The notes: generated from the sequence alone by a model not told the origin. A stretch of DNA of 64,000 nucleotides from Aldrovandia affinis (GCA_029706075.1 JAINUG010000011.1:6020001-6084000), one strand, 5' to 3'. Numbered from the stretch's first letter, positions 1 to 13,795 are shown. Made by a program: numbers and translations.

Positions 1-1828
1 CCCCACTCCTCCCCTCGCTATTGCTGATTTGCATTAATTTGCAAAATGTTATTATGCGTGTGGCCTTTGTTCTCACTGTAACGTGATGATGCTTGAGAAA
101 TCTGCTCCAAGCAGCAATACCGTGCATTTCAGGTGCCAGCTACTTGGATATCTAATGAAGACACGGCCTATTACACAGATTATGAGCCAATCCGCGCCCA
201 CTTCTCCAAATTCTCTGCAAATGAGCTAAACAAAAAATCACGAATGCATTACGGTAATGCACCCGCATGGCAAATCTATGGAAGGGGATGGAGCCAGCTA
301 GCACAGACAACTGGAGTGTGGGTTAGCATGCGTTATCACAGGAGGTAGTATGGGGGACTGGAACACATAAAGGCACAAAATGGGGAACCACACATGGGGT
401 GTGAAATATCATGACTAAATACTGGGAAAGAAAATTATATAATGTAATTTAATGCAATGGACTTTATTCTGTATTTTGTACATAATTTTGTAGTAGTATT
501 TACATTAATTTTTTGTACATTCAATATGCTTTCTAATACTTCCAAATAGGTAATAACACATTATACATTTCTCCTTGTTAATAGTTTTTTAGAACATGCA
601 TATTACGTGCCAAGAGGCTGTGCCGTATGATTTTAAATGAGATGTGTTGTTGATGTCGGTGCTTGTGTGCACATGCATGCAGTGTGTGAAATAGAAGCAT
701 TTTTTAATGCGTTTACACTGACCCACTTTCCCCTCCTCGTGAGTGTGCCACACATCCGCATCTATTGTCTTCTGCAGGCGAGCGCTCCACCACGAACCAC
801 AGCGCACGATGATACAAGCAGACAGACCACTTAATTACCTCCTTCCGGTTACCGCGGGTTAAAAAAGAGGGAAGAGGAGAGTGGGAGGTGCCTGCGGTGA
901 GCGTGGTAATACGCCGATGCTATGCATCGAGGGCCATTTCTTTTGTCCTCTTGACTAAAAAAAACACAGGAAATATAAAATGGCATCAGGTTGAAGGGGT
1001 GAGCTTGTAAAAGTTGGCAGTGAATGAAAAATCTGTCTGGAATATATGATAGATACCTTTTCTAAATGGCCATAGCCCTGGAATACGTACCGTTTTGAGC
1101 TCAATACTTGAATATTAGATGTCCGTGAACCTGCTGTAAGCAAGTGGGGGGTATGCTTGAATAATTGCAGTGTTTTTAAAATAAAATCATAAAATGAGAT
1201 ATTACGCTTACATTCAAGGAGAATCTCATATTCCTGTCACAGTGCATCTACATCTGTGAAATGGTGCTCGTTTCTGCCCCCAACCCCACACTGCATTTGT
1301 GAAGGCAGTGGATGACGCCGACAAGATATTGTTTTGAGCCCTTTGGATTCTCGAAACGTGTTTCATATTACAGAAGTGTGAATGTATGACAGTGGAATAA
1401 ATCGTGTTAAAAAGCAAACACATTTTAGGTGGCTGTTTGGTTTGGGATTGTGTGTGGCATCACAAATTCAAGTCCAAACTCAAGTGCATTTGAAATGCAA
1501 AGGAGGAGAGTGAGTATCAGTTATAGCTAATATAGTCTGTTCACACAAAGGAAGACTTTGTTTAAAAAGAAAAGGGACACACTCGTGTTTCTAGGATTAA
1601 AAAACTCCAGAATGCTGCTCTTTGGAGAACAAAGAAGAACCACAGGATACATACAAAATGAATATATTCCCCATTGTTATCAAAAATATCACCTCACAAG
1701 ACGGCAAATCAGTGTAAGTGTCTGAGGGACTTGTTTGAATCTGGCACGAACCCCAGCACGCTGATTATATTGTGCAGCAAAAAAATCATTCAATAGGATA
1801 GAGCTTGGTGTGGCACACAGACACACGT

Positions 1829-1860
1829 ACACACACACACACACACACACACATACACAC
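1829..1860. repeat. (AC)n microsatellite
   Basis: Mostly uninterrupted AC dinucleotides. Confidence 0.95.
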
Positions 1861-4126
1861 AGAATATGTATATATGGAAAATATCTCGCTAGAGACAATA
1901 CAAAGCTCACTGAGTCCTTGTGGGAATACAGTGAATCTCACAACAAATCCTTTACTTTTAAAGGCATGACATTGTGTGTGTGTGTGTGTTTGGGGGCTTT
2001 CAAGCCAAGCTGGCAACACCCTAATGAACACCAAAACCCACTACCATATGTATTCTAAAAGCAGAACAATGCTGGAATGGAGTCATAGCAAAGACAGCAC
2101 TAGTAACAGTATAAAATCGCAGGCCTGAGTTGGTCCGCTATCAAGAGGCTGGAGGCGATCCACTATTTGCCAAGGTTCTACACCTTGTATTCTCAAGTAA
2201 TTTCATGTCAACTATATAATTAAACCTAACTGTAACATAAATATACATTTTAAGTTGTATTAGGGGAAAAAGACCATGACAATGACATGCAATGCCCTCC
2301 AATATACAGGGTGGGAAGGGACAAGTTATAACACCATAGTACAAACACAGCAACTCCAAAGAAAAACCTCAGCAACAATAGCTACGACATGAACATGAAC
2401 ATATATTCAATGCACTTTGTCCTTAAAGCTGAGTGATGCGTGTACAGTAATGCAAGTTACGTTTTCCAATTCACACATAGCATCTTCCAGTGATATCAAT
2501 GACTGCTGAATGTCGTGTGTGGTATACAGAACACATTGAAAAATAACACTTTGTTAAATTTGTTACACAAAGGACAAAGTATAATACGGCTAGACTGAAA
2601 TTAGTCCAGAGTCATGTCTAAAATAATCAATTAAAGTTATAATATTTTCTCTTACCCCTAATATACACAAAGCTGTTCTTCCAAAGCAATACTTAACTGG
2701 AAGGGGGGGACGAAGAGGCCTAATAGAAAATACAACTTATTCTCATATTTTTTATTGGCATACATGCTGGTTTAGAAGGTTTTATGGTGTTCGGATTTTA
2801 AATATGGCACAAGACGTCCTCTGTGGTACCAGAGAAAGGCTGTTAATTTGCTGACAGTGCTGGGAGCCCTTTTTACCTGATAGCAAAGGTCCATGGTTTT
2901 AAATGATGTTCCCTAGCTTTCTCTACATGGTAACCTCTGTTAAATTTGTTCTTCGATGTGTTCCACAAATAGCATCTGAGTGAGTTGGGCACGGTAATTA
3001 AGTTTAGCACCACATGCTGTGGTCGACTGTCTTCATCACCACTTTCAACATGATGAGACAAAAATACATTGCTCTGTCTGACATTGTGGCACCAGTCATG
3101 GAAATGTCCAAGAAAGCCTTTATATCAAAAAGAAGAAGAAAAGACAGCTAAGCAAGCATCAAACCTGCGAATGAGACCCAGGCCTTCATTTCTCTGACTC
3201 AAGCTTGTTTGATGTAATATTTGATAACACACCACAAGTTCTGGAATGCCTGCCGCAGTTACATTTTATAGGCTCAAGAAGTCTGTTTTCTGTCTGTATA
3301 TGTGAGTCCTTCTAAAACAAACTTCTGTCTGGAGTGCTGGGAGTAAGCAGGGTTTACACTGCAAGGTGTAAAATTAATTTACATTTTGAGAACCAAGCTC
3401 CTGGCAGGTTAGCTTCAAGCAAAGGGCTAGCTGGATAAAACATTGTGTTACATTGGACTTCCCATCTCCAAGAGAAACCATGGATGGAATCTGTTGCTGT
3501 TCATAACAAAGAACGCAAAGGCAATCCAACAGTTAACACATACTGTATGTATTATTTTTATTGGGAATTAGAGAAATGCAGGGCTTCTGTGCTACTCTTT
3601 TACGCATATAATTCAGAGGGGTAAAGACTAAACACAGGTCAGGACTTTTGATATTGCCCATGGTCCTAGTTGCCAAAAAAAAAAAAAAAAAAACATTGTC
3701 TGGGTGTTTACTTTGTCTTCCGGAGTGATAAAATAACTGGATTCACCCAGTCTTCAGACAAACATTGCTGCAGGCATGCACAGAACACACAGAAATAACC
3801 ATACAAGCTCAAAGATACACACATAAACACACACACATGCATGCACATACTGTCAGTGCACCTGGATACTTGGGTTTTCTTGTTCTCTGGTTGTCTGACC
3901 TTAGCTCACCTCAGGCATGCTTTGCTTCAGGATACATTTGAAACAGGTCAGTGTCCTCACTCTTCTCCAATGGGTAAATTCTGGTCATCTTTTCCCCCTT
4001 TGCAACATGAGAGAACAGAACACAACACCTAAGTGTAAGGCTTCCACAGATAGTGTGAATCCTTTACGAGGCAAATGTCATTCTAGATACACATGCATGC
4101 CCGCACAAACACAAACACACATGCAC

Positions 4127-4128
4127 AG

Positions 4129-4175
<47 letters not shown>

Positions 4176-4340
4176 GACACTGACACAAATACACATGCAC
4201 ACATACATTCACGCACAAACACACACACACATACACACACACACACATATATATGTACGTATATATATACATACCATATATATAACCTATATATAGCCTT
4301 ATACACACATAGACTCTCTCTCTCTCACACACACATGCAC
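4127..4340. repeat. (AC)n/(TA)n/(TC)n microsatellite cluster
   Basis: A pure AC run at about 4130-4172 is followed by broken AC, TATA and CTCTCT blocks. Apparent open frames here are repeat translations. Confidence 0.95.
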
Positions 4341-4777
4341 ACACATTCCATAAGGGAAATAGAGATGCTGTTAACACAGCCAGGTGATGGAATAAGACTT
4401 GTTAACGTTACTGTGAAAGACTGTAACATTTACTCTGCATAATTTAAATGAGCAATAACCTCATACAAATATCAGCTGAACCTTCACAGGTATCAGAATA
4501 GATGTTTAAATAGTTTGATACCAAAAAAAGGAAAAAAAGGCCTTCACCAATCAGGTGTTAGCGTTCTGGCTCCTCACTTCTCTCTCCAGTGACAGATCTT
4601 TAGCTTGAGCTGGGAACTTCAATCAAGACCCCCAAAGCTCTCACAGCGGCCGACCACGCCACAGATATGAGAGCCGCGCTGCGAACAGCTCTTAACAAAC
4701 ACGAGCGCCGCTCCCCTTTCGCGAAGGGCTCACGGTTCCACCATAACCGTTAAGGCAGGCCTTTTCCCTTTCACCAA

Positions 4778-4815
4778 CCCCCTTCCTTGCAGTCACATGA
4801 CTGCAAGGAAGGGGG
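4778..4815. repeat. Perfect 18-bp inverted repeat with 2-bp spacer
   Basis: CCCCCTTCCTTGCAGTCA is followed after CA by its exact reverse complement. A 38-bp near-palindrome able to form a cruciform or RNA hairpin. Confidence 0.95.
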
Positions 4816-7275
4816 CGCCGGTGTTCTGTCCCGGAGTGTTTAGGTGGGAGCGTCGGCCGGAATTCTGATGCCTCATCACCGAACACCAAGGCCCTCTGAC
4901 CTTGCAGCTTCCGTGGGTCCGCAGTGCCCGCCGACCCACCCTCTGTTTGGCCAGAGCTGCGCTACATCGCTGCAGGGCGACGGCACTCTCTACAGCAGGG
5001 GCAAGGGGAACTCAATCAGCGTCTGGTCCCCCGGGAATGTGAACATAATATATTTAACACGGAAGCAAGTTTCACGCGTGCGGGGTGGGGGGTGATCTAA
5101 AACGCACACGGCGAGAATCTTAAAGAGCAATTACGCAACGGTTCGATTTGCTGGAGTGCTTTTTGTTTAACGGTAAATATGTGTTTCGTGTTTCAGCTCA
5201 TGAAGTCCATTATTTTTCACGCTCCAAATATAATAGGCCACTCTACGTTACAGTACCCTAGCTACAGCGTTGACTCCAGTTCTGTGTGTGTGTGTGTGTA
5301 CTGAATACGGCGGGACAAATCGAACATGCGTTCTGTGTGTGAACACGATACGAAGACCAGAATTCTGAGAACAAAAAAAACCAAAAAACATATGAAACGT
5401 TGACAGAAGAGTGACAGTTGTCAGCTTTCATTAAAGGCTGGCAGGGGTGCGCGCGGGTTGACGTTATCGCCAGTTTCCCGCTCATACTGGCTGCATCTGA
5501 AATAAGGCTGGTGCGCGAGCGGAGGTAATGGCTTCGAACAAACGCCTCCAACGCACCTGGAGGGCCTGTAGGTAAATCAGGCTGATTAGAGCATGGTGAG
5601 AAGGAGGCCGATGCCAGCAGATGGAGACGATGCAGCTGGCGTTTGCTACCCATGGTCTTGTGCTGATTTCCATGCATTACGGAACCACCTCACACTGCCA
5701 GTCACATCCAGCTGCAGGGATTAGGTGGGGAGTCACAGGGAATGACCAGAACCAAACTGCTTACAGGAGAGGATGACATCTTACAGCCTGGGCACTGGAG
5801 GTGGGGCCCCTGACAATGAGGAGCACTTTATCAGATGTGATATTGCGATGCTGGTCGACTCTCAGGAAACTCAAAGGAATTGAGATTGTTTCATTTGGTG
5901 TGTTGCAGGCAGTCAGGTAGTAATTGGGTGTGCCCTTTCCAGAGGAACTGGGAGGTTGGTCTGGATTTATACAGCACAATGACGGTTAAAAAGGCCATTA
6001 AGATTCAACACACAGCATGGGCATGCCTACACACTATTCTCCTTCCTGCACCCCAAACTGTTTCACCCCCACACAGTCCAGTGTGTCCCGGACAAAGCAG
6101 AGTACTTCTGTGGGCATAATAGTATATCTCAAATATAGTATATCTACATAAAAAAAACAATGAGACAACTCAAATGTATATTGATGTAATCGCATTTATT
6201 GAAAGTTGAAGGGAAAGCAATATATGTTTCATATTTCACCTGGATATCATTCAATGACTCATTCAACATAATGTATGACATAGAAAATAAAATCTAAATA
6301 CAACACAGAACAGTATTCAAAACCCATGTATTTCAAACCCAACACAGAGCTGGGCACAAATAACATCGTAATGATGTGATTATCATCAGTTCTGTCCATT
6401 TTCTATTATTTAAACTGTATTGTTCTTCAGGCAAACTGGTTAGACAGTACACTACACAAACATTTCCACATGTATGCCTGCTTACACACACACACACATG
6501 CACAGACATACACACATTCACACACATACAAATGTATATACAGTATATACACAGACACACACATGCACACACACACACACACATGCACAGAAAGTGCTGT
6601 GCAGTCTAACTCACTGCGCAATCGCAGCATGCTGTATTACACTAAATCAAAAATAACCTATGGATGAATATTGCACAAAAAAGATTATGTTGCTCGCAAC
6701 AGCAGAATATTATTAACTGAGCAACAGAGAGGTAGGATAGGAGAGAAACAGAGAGGGGAGGGGCTGGGTGGGAGGGACAAAAATATACAGATTCAAATTC
6801 AACAAGATTTTGCCTCAACATCTCTAGATAATGAGAATGAGAGCCGGCAGTGTTTGCCATTGCTGGTCACATAGAGGCACAGCCCCTAGCACGGAGAAGG
6901 GGGTTTAACAGTACAGATGGAAGAGGAGGCGAGGCTCGAGGGTGAAGCTTTTACCGCCGGCGGCCATGTTGGTAAAGCAAGGACACGCCAGGGACTGCTA
7001 CGGCAACCGGACGGCATATACGGCATGTTAGCAGCGGTGTGTGTAGCGCTCTGTAGCGCTCTGTGGCATTAAAGCACAGGGGCTGTTCTACTTTCTCACC
7101 GCATTGCCCTCCTCTTCCCCGGCTTGTGTGGCTTGTCTCATTGCATCTCTCTCCCAACTCCCCTGTGAGCTACGACTTTTGTACTACATGCGCAAGGCAT
7201 TCCGTCATAGAGGCCATACTGTCCTGACTGATGAAGTCCCGCCGCCACAGACACTAAACATGTTACTTTATGGGT

Positions 7276-7277
<2 letters not shown>

Positions 7278-7325
<48 letters not shown>
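7278..7325. repeat. (CA)n microsatellite
   Basis: About 23 uninterrupted CA units. Confidence 0.97.
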
Positions 7326-7326
<1 letters not shown>

Positions 7327-7724
7327 AAATATATGAATGCATGCACACGAGTGAACATATGTGCACACACACACACACGCATCTTTTGTTATGTAGAGTA
7401 TCCAAAGGTAAGACCAAATCAGCATCTATGTTTTTGAGTCATTATCCATTGTGTTGCTTCTCCCTGCCAGCTCACACTAGTGTCAGTGTTTTTCATCCTC
7501 ACTGCAACTCGTCTGCATGCAGAGCTGCGGGAGGCACTTGCAATCCATTAATAAATGACAGGTGGTGCCTGAAACATGCAAAAATGTAATTGCGCTCACC
7601 TACTCCTCATATCAGCAGTCCAGGGCATTTCACACTGATATACACACTTCCCAGGGCAATTCACCAAGCATTTGATTCCGCATTCTTGTTCATACTGTTT
7701 ATGTTTTCAAGCACAGAGACATGC

Positions 7725-8095
7725 GTATCTCTCTCTCTCTCTCATACACACACACCAGCACTCAAACACACATGCATGCATTCACGCATACACACACACA
7801 CACACTCATAGGCATATGAGTGTGTCTGATATATGATATCTGCTAAAATGTAAAATGCATATACGTACACACACTTTTGCTCTCTCACACACTTACACAC
7901 AACTGCATATAAATAAAAGCACATACACACACGCACGCACCCACACACACACACACACACACACTCATACATAGATGTAGATACACATACTCTTACATTG
8001 AAATACATACACTTATAAAGACATACACACACACACACACTCACACGCACAGACGGTCTCTTTCATACACACACTCACACACATTGAGGGTTCGG
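7725..8095. repeat. Interrupted (CA)n/(CT)n region
   Basis: Several short CA runs are separated by ATAC/TCATAC, covering about 370 bp. No gene. Confidence 0.9.
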
Positions 8096-8994
8096 TCAAT
8101 ATGAAAATAAATTAAAGCATGAAATGAATTGATATAATCTGCACAAATGAAAAACAGTAAAGGCCTGCTTTCTTTCATACACGTATCCCAAAATAAATAA
8201 ATAAATGCAGAACAAAGTAAAAGTGTAAATCTGGCCACAGTTCACACAGGACGTGACCCATGGCTGTTCGGGGTCTGCTGGTACAGTGAGCCATGACCCC
8301 ATACTTCTGGTGCAGAACCACTGCCTCAGAGGCTTAAAGGAACTATTACAATTTCAGGACCAGGTCAATTTACGATAAATTCCATAGGAATAACACAGAC
8401 ACAACCAACACACACTGTATGCTTTATACTGTAAAATCTTGAACATCCCTTTAACAGCTTTGTCAATATCAACTGTAGTTCGGTCAATAATCAAGAGACG
8501 CGGACCCGGTTCAATTCAATTAACCCCCTTTTTCAGACACCTTTGGGAAAAGTACAGCACTCTTTTTAATTTGTTTGGCCAAAACAAACTCAAAAGTATA
8601 TTTAATTATTTTTAATGAAAAGAGAACCAGAACAAATGTTCAAAGACACTGATGCCAGGAATGGGGGAGGGAAAACGTACAACAACACATTGAGAAATAA
8701 TGCTCCCACGAACGGCGGCTGTGGGCAGCGCTAACATCGAGAAGAAATGACACGCAAACTATGGTACACCCTGTGCAAGGTTGTTCGATCTTTAGGCTTT
8801 CAGGTCCACTAAAAAATGGAACTGTGGGTTATCCTGGGGAGTGAAAGGGACATATCCATTAACACCCCAGATCATCTCGGCCTCCCCAGGAAAATAAATG
8901 CCTTACACTCTCACATTAGGGGTTGCGTAGAACTGAATTTACAAAATGAGACACAATTTTATTTTTGTTTTGGTATCAATCAAATGAGAATGTA

Positions 8995-9793
8995 CACTCA
9001 GTGGCCACTTTATTAGGTACACCTTTCTACTACTGGGTAGGACCCCCCTTTGATCCTGGAACAGCGGGAATTCTTCGTGGCATGGATTCAACAAGGTGCT
9101 GAAACACAGAGATATTGGTCCATGTTGACATGATAGTATTATGCAGTTGCTGCAGATTTGTCGGGAATCTCCCGTTCCACCACATCCCAAAGGTGCTCTA
9201 TTGGACTGAGTACATTGGAGAGCACTGAACTCATTGTCATGTTTGTGTAACTGGCTTGAGATGATGTGTGCTTTGTGACATGGTACATTATCCTGTTGGA
9301 AGTAGCCATTAGAAGATGGGCAGACTGTGGCCATAAAGGGATGCACATGGTCAGCAACAAGACTCAGATAGGCTGTGGCATTTAAACAATGCTCAATTGG
9401 TATTAAGGGGCCTAATTTGTGCCAAGAAAACACTCCCCACACCATTACACCACCACCACCAGCCTGAAGTGTTGACACAAGGCAGGATGGATGCATGGAT
9501 TCATATTGTTTATGCTGACAATATTCTGACCATACCATCTGTATGTCGTAATAGAAATCAAGATTCGTCAGACCAGGCGATGTTTTTCCAATCTTCAACT
9601 GTCCAGTTTTGGTGAGCTTGAAGTCACTTAGATCACATTTCTTCCCCATTCAGATTTTTGATCTGAACAACAACTGAACCAGACTACATCTGCATGCTTT
9701 TATGCATTGAGTTTCTGCCACATGATTGGCTGATTAGATAATTGCATTAAAAAGCAGGTGTACAAGTGTACCTAATAAAGTGGCCACTGAGTG
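8995..9793 (-). mobile_element. Tc1/mariner-type element with intact ends and decayed, shortened transposase
   Basis: The 799-bp element is bounded by perfect 28-bp terminal inverted repeats starting CACTCAGTGGCCACTTTATT (8995-9022 and 9766-9793) and flanked by TA on both sides, the Tc1/mariner target duplication. The minus strand encodes the C-terminal part of a DDE transposase: GGGGVMVWGVFSWHKLGP, then YFQQDNVPCHKA carrying the second catalytic aspartate, and, in another frame, SPIEHLWDVVEREI. The frame breaks near 9220-9240. The N-terminal DNA-binding region is missing (full proteins are around 340 residues), so it is an internally deleted, non-autonomous copy. Confidence 0.9.
9020..9649 (-). 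pseudogene. Tc1/mariner transposase fragment, frameshifted
   Basis: An open frame runs from a Met at 9647-9649 down to the left terminal repeat. It reads MGKKCDLSDFKLTK... then VMVWGVFSWHKLGP and GYFQQDNVPCHKAH. Shortly after that the homology jumps to a second frame (SPIEHLWDVVEREI). No helix-turn-helix domain is present. The protein cannot be active. Confidence 0.8.
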
Positions 9794-9930
9794 TATATGG
9801 CCTTTTCTGTGAAGTGACCATTGTTCATATGTAAAGAGTTATTTTATCAATTTGTCTTTCGTCTGAGGGAAACATCAATACTTGAAAATAGATAAAAGCA
9901 TACACACTGTATATAAGGCACTGTATTATA

Positions 9931-11437
9931 CAGTGGGTATAAAAATAATTCACCCCCTTGAACTTTTTGCACATTTTAGTTTGTTACAACATGGAATCAA
10001 AATGGATTTGAGATTTCTTGCTACTGATCAAAACAAAATACTAAGTACTGTCAAAGTGAAAAGAAAATACTTTAAAGCTTTTTCAAAATTATTTACCAAT
10101 AGAAAACAGACAATAATTGATTCCATATGTGTTAACCCCTTTTTCTAAGGTCAAAGATCACATAATTATTAGATTGGAGGCCACCTCTGTACAATCAAGG
10201 TGTTTCAAATTATTTCAAATTTAATACACTTGTCTGTGAGAGGTTCCATAGTTGGTTAGTGCATTTCTAAACATCATGAAGGCCAAATAACATTCAAAGC
10301 AAATACGAGAAAAGCACCAATAAGGCACAGGATATAAGAAGATTTCAAAGACTTTGAATATCCCCCAGAGCACCATTAAATCCATCATAAAGAAATGGTG
10401 AAAAACTGAGAAAAACTGTGAATTTGTACAGAACACGCCATCCTCCAAAACTGAGCATCCTTGCGAGAAGGGCACTTGTTAGGGAGGCCACCAAGAGGCC
10501 TGTGGCAACTCTGATGGAGGTACAGTCTTCCATGGCAGAGATGGGAGAAACTGTCCATGGGACAACAATAGCCGGGAGCTACACAAATCTGTGCTTTATG
10601 GGAGGGTGGCAACAAAAAAAACCCATTGTTGATGAAAACTCACATGAAATCTCACCTAGAGTTTGCCAGAAGGCATGTGGGAGACTCTCAAACCTCAAAA
10701 AGTGGAGGACAATTATATGGTTTGATAAGACCAAGATGTAACTTTTTGGTTTCAACGTTAGGCGCTATGTTTGGACCAAGCCTAACACTGCGCATCATTC
10801 CAAGACCACTATCCCTAACGTGAAACATGGTGGCAGGAGCCTAATGCTATGGGGATGCTTCTCTGCTTCACTGACTGGAAAACTTGTCAAAATAGAGGGC
10901 AAAATGGATGGATGAAGATAGCCAAATCTTGGAGGAAAACCTGCTGCAGTCTGGGACCTGGGAGAAGATTTATATTCCACCAGGACAATGACCCAAAGCC
11001 TACAGAAAAAGCCACATTGGAGTGGTTTAAAAACAAAAAAGCAATGGCCTGGAGTTGCCCAGTCAAAGCCCAGACCTCAGTCACATTGAGAATCTTTGGA
11101 AAGATTATAAAATTGCTGTTCACCACCGGTCCCCATCCAACCTGATGGAGCTTGAGCAATTTTTTTATGAACAATGGGTGAAAATTGCAGTGTCCAGATG
11201 TGCAAAGCTGGTAGAGACTTATCAAAATAGACTCACAGCTGTAATTGCAGCTAAAGGTGCTTCTACCATGTATTATTAAGTCAAGGGGGGTGAATACTTA
11301 TGGAATCAATTATTGTCTGTTTTTTATTTGTAATTAATTAAGAACAAAAGCTTTAGAGCGTTTTTTTTTTTTTTTACATTATAGAATATTTTTTATTGGC
11401 AAGAAAAATAACAAAGGGGGTGAATACTTTTTATACC

Positions 11438-11441
<4 letters not shown>
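9931..11441 (+). mobile_element. Tc1-like transposon with IR/DR-type ends, inactive
   Basis: An element of about 1.5 kb starts CAGTGGGTATAAAAAT next to TA and ends with the inverse, TTTTTATACCCAC, running into a (TA)n repeat. A perfect 21-bp inverted pair lies further in (10107-10127 and 11299-11319), giving ends of about 150-210 bp with inner repeats, as in the Sleeping Beauty-type IR/DR group. The plus strand carries transposase remnants in several frames: [41 protein letters not shown] (second catalytic Asp) and SQSPDLSHIENLW (third acidic region changed). It has multiple frameshifts and is inactive. Confidence 0.9.
10418..11279 (+). pseudogene. Tc1-like transposase pseudogene
   Basis: Recognisable blocks in order are the N-terminal region near 10418-10741 (PPKLSILARRALVREATKRP), the catalytic core near 10810-11010 ([21 protein letters not shown]) and the C-terminal block 11055-11279 (SQSPDLSHIENLW ... 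VETYQNRLTAVIAAKGA). They lie in at least three frames, so the gene is broken by small insertions and deletions. Confidence 0.85.
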
Positions 11442-11475
<34 letters not shown>

Positions 11476-13667
11476 TATATAAATCATTGCATACATTGGT
11501 GATTGTACAAAATGTCCTTATGAAATAGCATAAATAGCACTGCATTGATAATACAACATGTGCATGTGCCATGTAGCCATATATTAAAATACCAATAATT
11601 TATCTACTATTCAGAAACAGAATAATGGAATTCAGCAACAGTAAAATCAATGCTCCAGATTCAGGCACCATGTCATTCATTCCTTAAATTTACAATTTAA
11701 CGTTAAGCGCACCATTCATTATGAATTGTTCATTCATTCTAAATTCTAACAGACAAATAAAGTAGCAAATGTGAGCTTCTATATAATCCGAGTGGGGAAT
11801 CGTAACCGTGTGTCCCTGAGCACTTATTCTGTGCAGAAAAAAATGACTGCATGCATTGCGTGCATATCAACGTGTATAATTTGTGTGACTGAATAAGTCT
11901 CTTTGAGAGCGGAAGCTAATATGAAGACGATCTGCCAACCATTCCCACATATGATTGCTTTTTAAATAATTTTTTTTAAAAATAAAGAAAAAGGCGCGTA
12001 CGTTGTGTCGATTAAGCAAGGGACAGAGTGGCACGATGAACATGCATATGTGACAGTAATGGAGTGATTTATGCATTTAAATGTGGCACTTGGTATGCAT
12101 GGCCGGCTACAGCGCTAATTAAATAATTGGTATTCACGGCTACGCTCGCTCATTGTTTAGTGACACATGCAAAACCAGGCGCTGTGTTCCAGCAGACATT
12201 TTAGGTCTACCCCATCCATCCTCACCACAGCCAAAGCCTTAAGATGGTGGCATCTGGAAAGGAGTGTTACCTCAGTAAGCCAAACATTACAGTACTCCTT
12301 CCCCCTGTGTCTTCAGCCACACAGACCAGATTGAAGACATTTTTCTGATGAATTTTTAATTTCCCCTTTCTAGTGAGGATATTAGGTGTCACAGCTGATG
12401 CGTGTGCATTTATGTATGAGTCCTCTCGCGACTCATTTGCATAAAATAGCCAAATGCTAATGTAACAAATGGAGCTTACTGTACACGAGGCCATAAATAC
12501 CCCACCGTGCATTGTCTGAAAAATCACTTAATTGGCAAATGATGTATGACTTGCAAGAAGACCACATGACCCTGAAACCTCAAAATGTAGTCAAGGAAAA
12601 ATATCATTAATGAACACTCAATTACACTGCATTTTACTCAATTAAGTGCATTTTATTTAATTTCCCTCTATTTTTTGATAATTAATCAAGATATGACGCA
12701 AAGGAAAATGGCAAAATGTTCAAGATAGTCTTTAATGCTTTTGTGATATGTTTTGTGAACAGTTTTTATTCTGATTCTAAGTATATCAATGCAGCATTTT
12801 GAAAAGCCTGTATATCTGTTCTAAGGTGATGTTATACATGAACCAAAGAACAAGTGCAATGGTCTAGAAATGTGTAAGCCAGAAAAGTAATTACTAAAAT
12901 ATGATATATCTTCCTTTGTGCTCTTTTGACGTTGCATCAAAAGCTTAATGATTTTGCATCTACAGCATGTTAAAACTACTAACTAAAACACGTAATGGAC
13001 ATGAGTAAAAAAATAAACAATAGCACATTAGCACATTTAAATTCTCTAAAAGGTCAAGCAGTCTTATTGTAAAATATCATGACCCAAAATTCTGTTCAGG
13101 TCAGCAAAAAATACTTGGCCTAGCCTTTCAGCTATTCGGAATTAGTAGGAATAAATAATTCATTGGCATGCAATACATTATTTAGATGCTTTTCATCTTA
13201 TGGGTTTGAGGGGTATTTCAAATGCAATTATAGTCATTTATTTATTAGAGGGACATTTACATAATCCAAATCCAGCGGACCACACTCAAATCAAAATGAC
13301 GGGTTGATCGCCAGTTAAGACATACAGTAATTTCACAATTAATAAACACACTGCATTAAGAAATGTAGTATGTTCTCATCAAATCTTTTCCCTAAAATAT
13401 GATACTGTTCTATTTGGCTGGTGTGTTGTACGGATCATTGTTGTTGTAGCACTGCCAGTGTAGAACAGGGATTATACCTGAAATAAAACCTGGTGTTGAA
13501 CCATTAATTGTGATATTTTAATCGTTGAAAATCAATTGGGATTGATTGTTGAGATGTTATTTTTTCGCTGATTAATCAGATCAAATATCTCAGCTAATCT
13601 TAACCTAAAGTGATCATGAGTTATCTATGTCAAGCTATCAAGAGTCTTAAACAGAATGTGTACGTTT

Positions 13668-13795
13668 ACCACTTGTGAGTTTAACACGTGCATGTTTACC
13701 ACGTTTACCACATGTACATTTACCAGGTATAGCTTTACCATGTTTACCACGTGTACGTTAACACGTTTACACCATGTATGTTTACCAAAGTATTG
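13668..13795. repeat. Imperfect minisatellite of GTTTACCAC-type units
   Basis: A dozen or so degenerate copies of TTTACCA(C/T)GT(G/T) in about 130 bp, with CACGTG-like joints. Confidence 0.85.

Larger units (their letters stand above)
1..8990. other. Non-coding region, no gene supported
   Basis: Apart from CA repeats and the palindrome, this is unique non-coding DNA. The first 330 bp and the CpG-richer block 4590-5700 look complex enough to be conserved elements. The first carries two octamer-like motifs (ATTTGCAT 27-34, ATTTGCAA 37-44) around a TAAT core. No splice-supported coding exon was found. Confidence 0.7.

Noticed and set aside
4064..4377. Cys/Val-rich or Thr/His-rich frames (also at 7742-8050, 16463-16780, 40858-41218, 42273-42502)
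   Set aside because: Pure translations of CA/GT microsatellites.
6195..6200. Minus-strand AATAAA as the 3' end of the miR-9 host transcript
   Set aside because: A lone hexamer in AT-rich DNA 15 kb away, with no further support.
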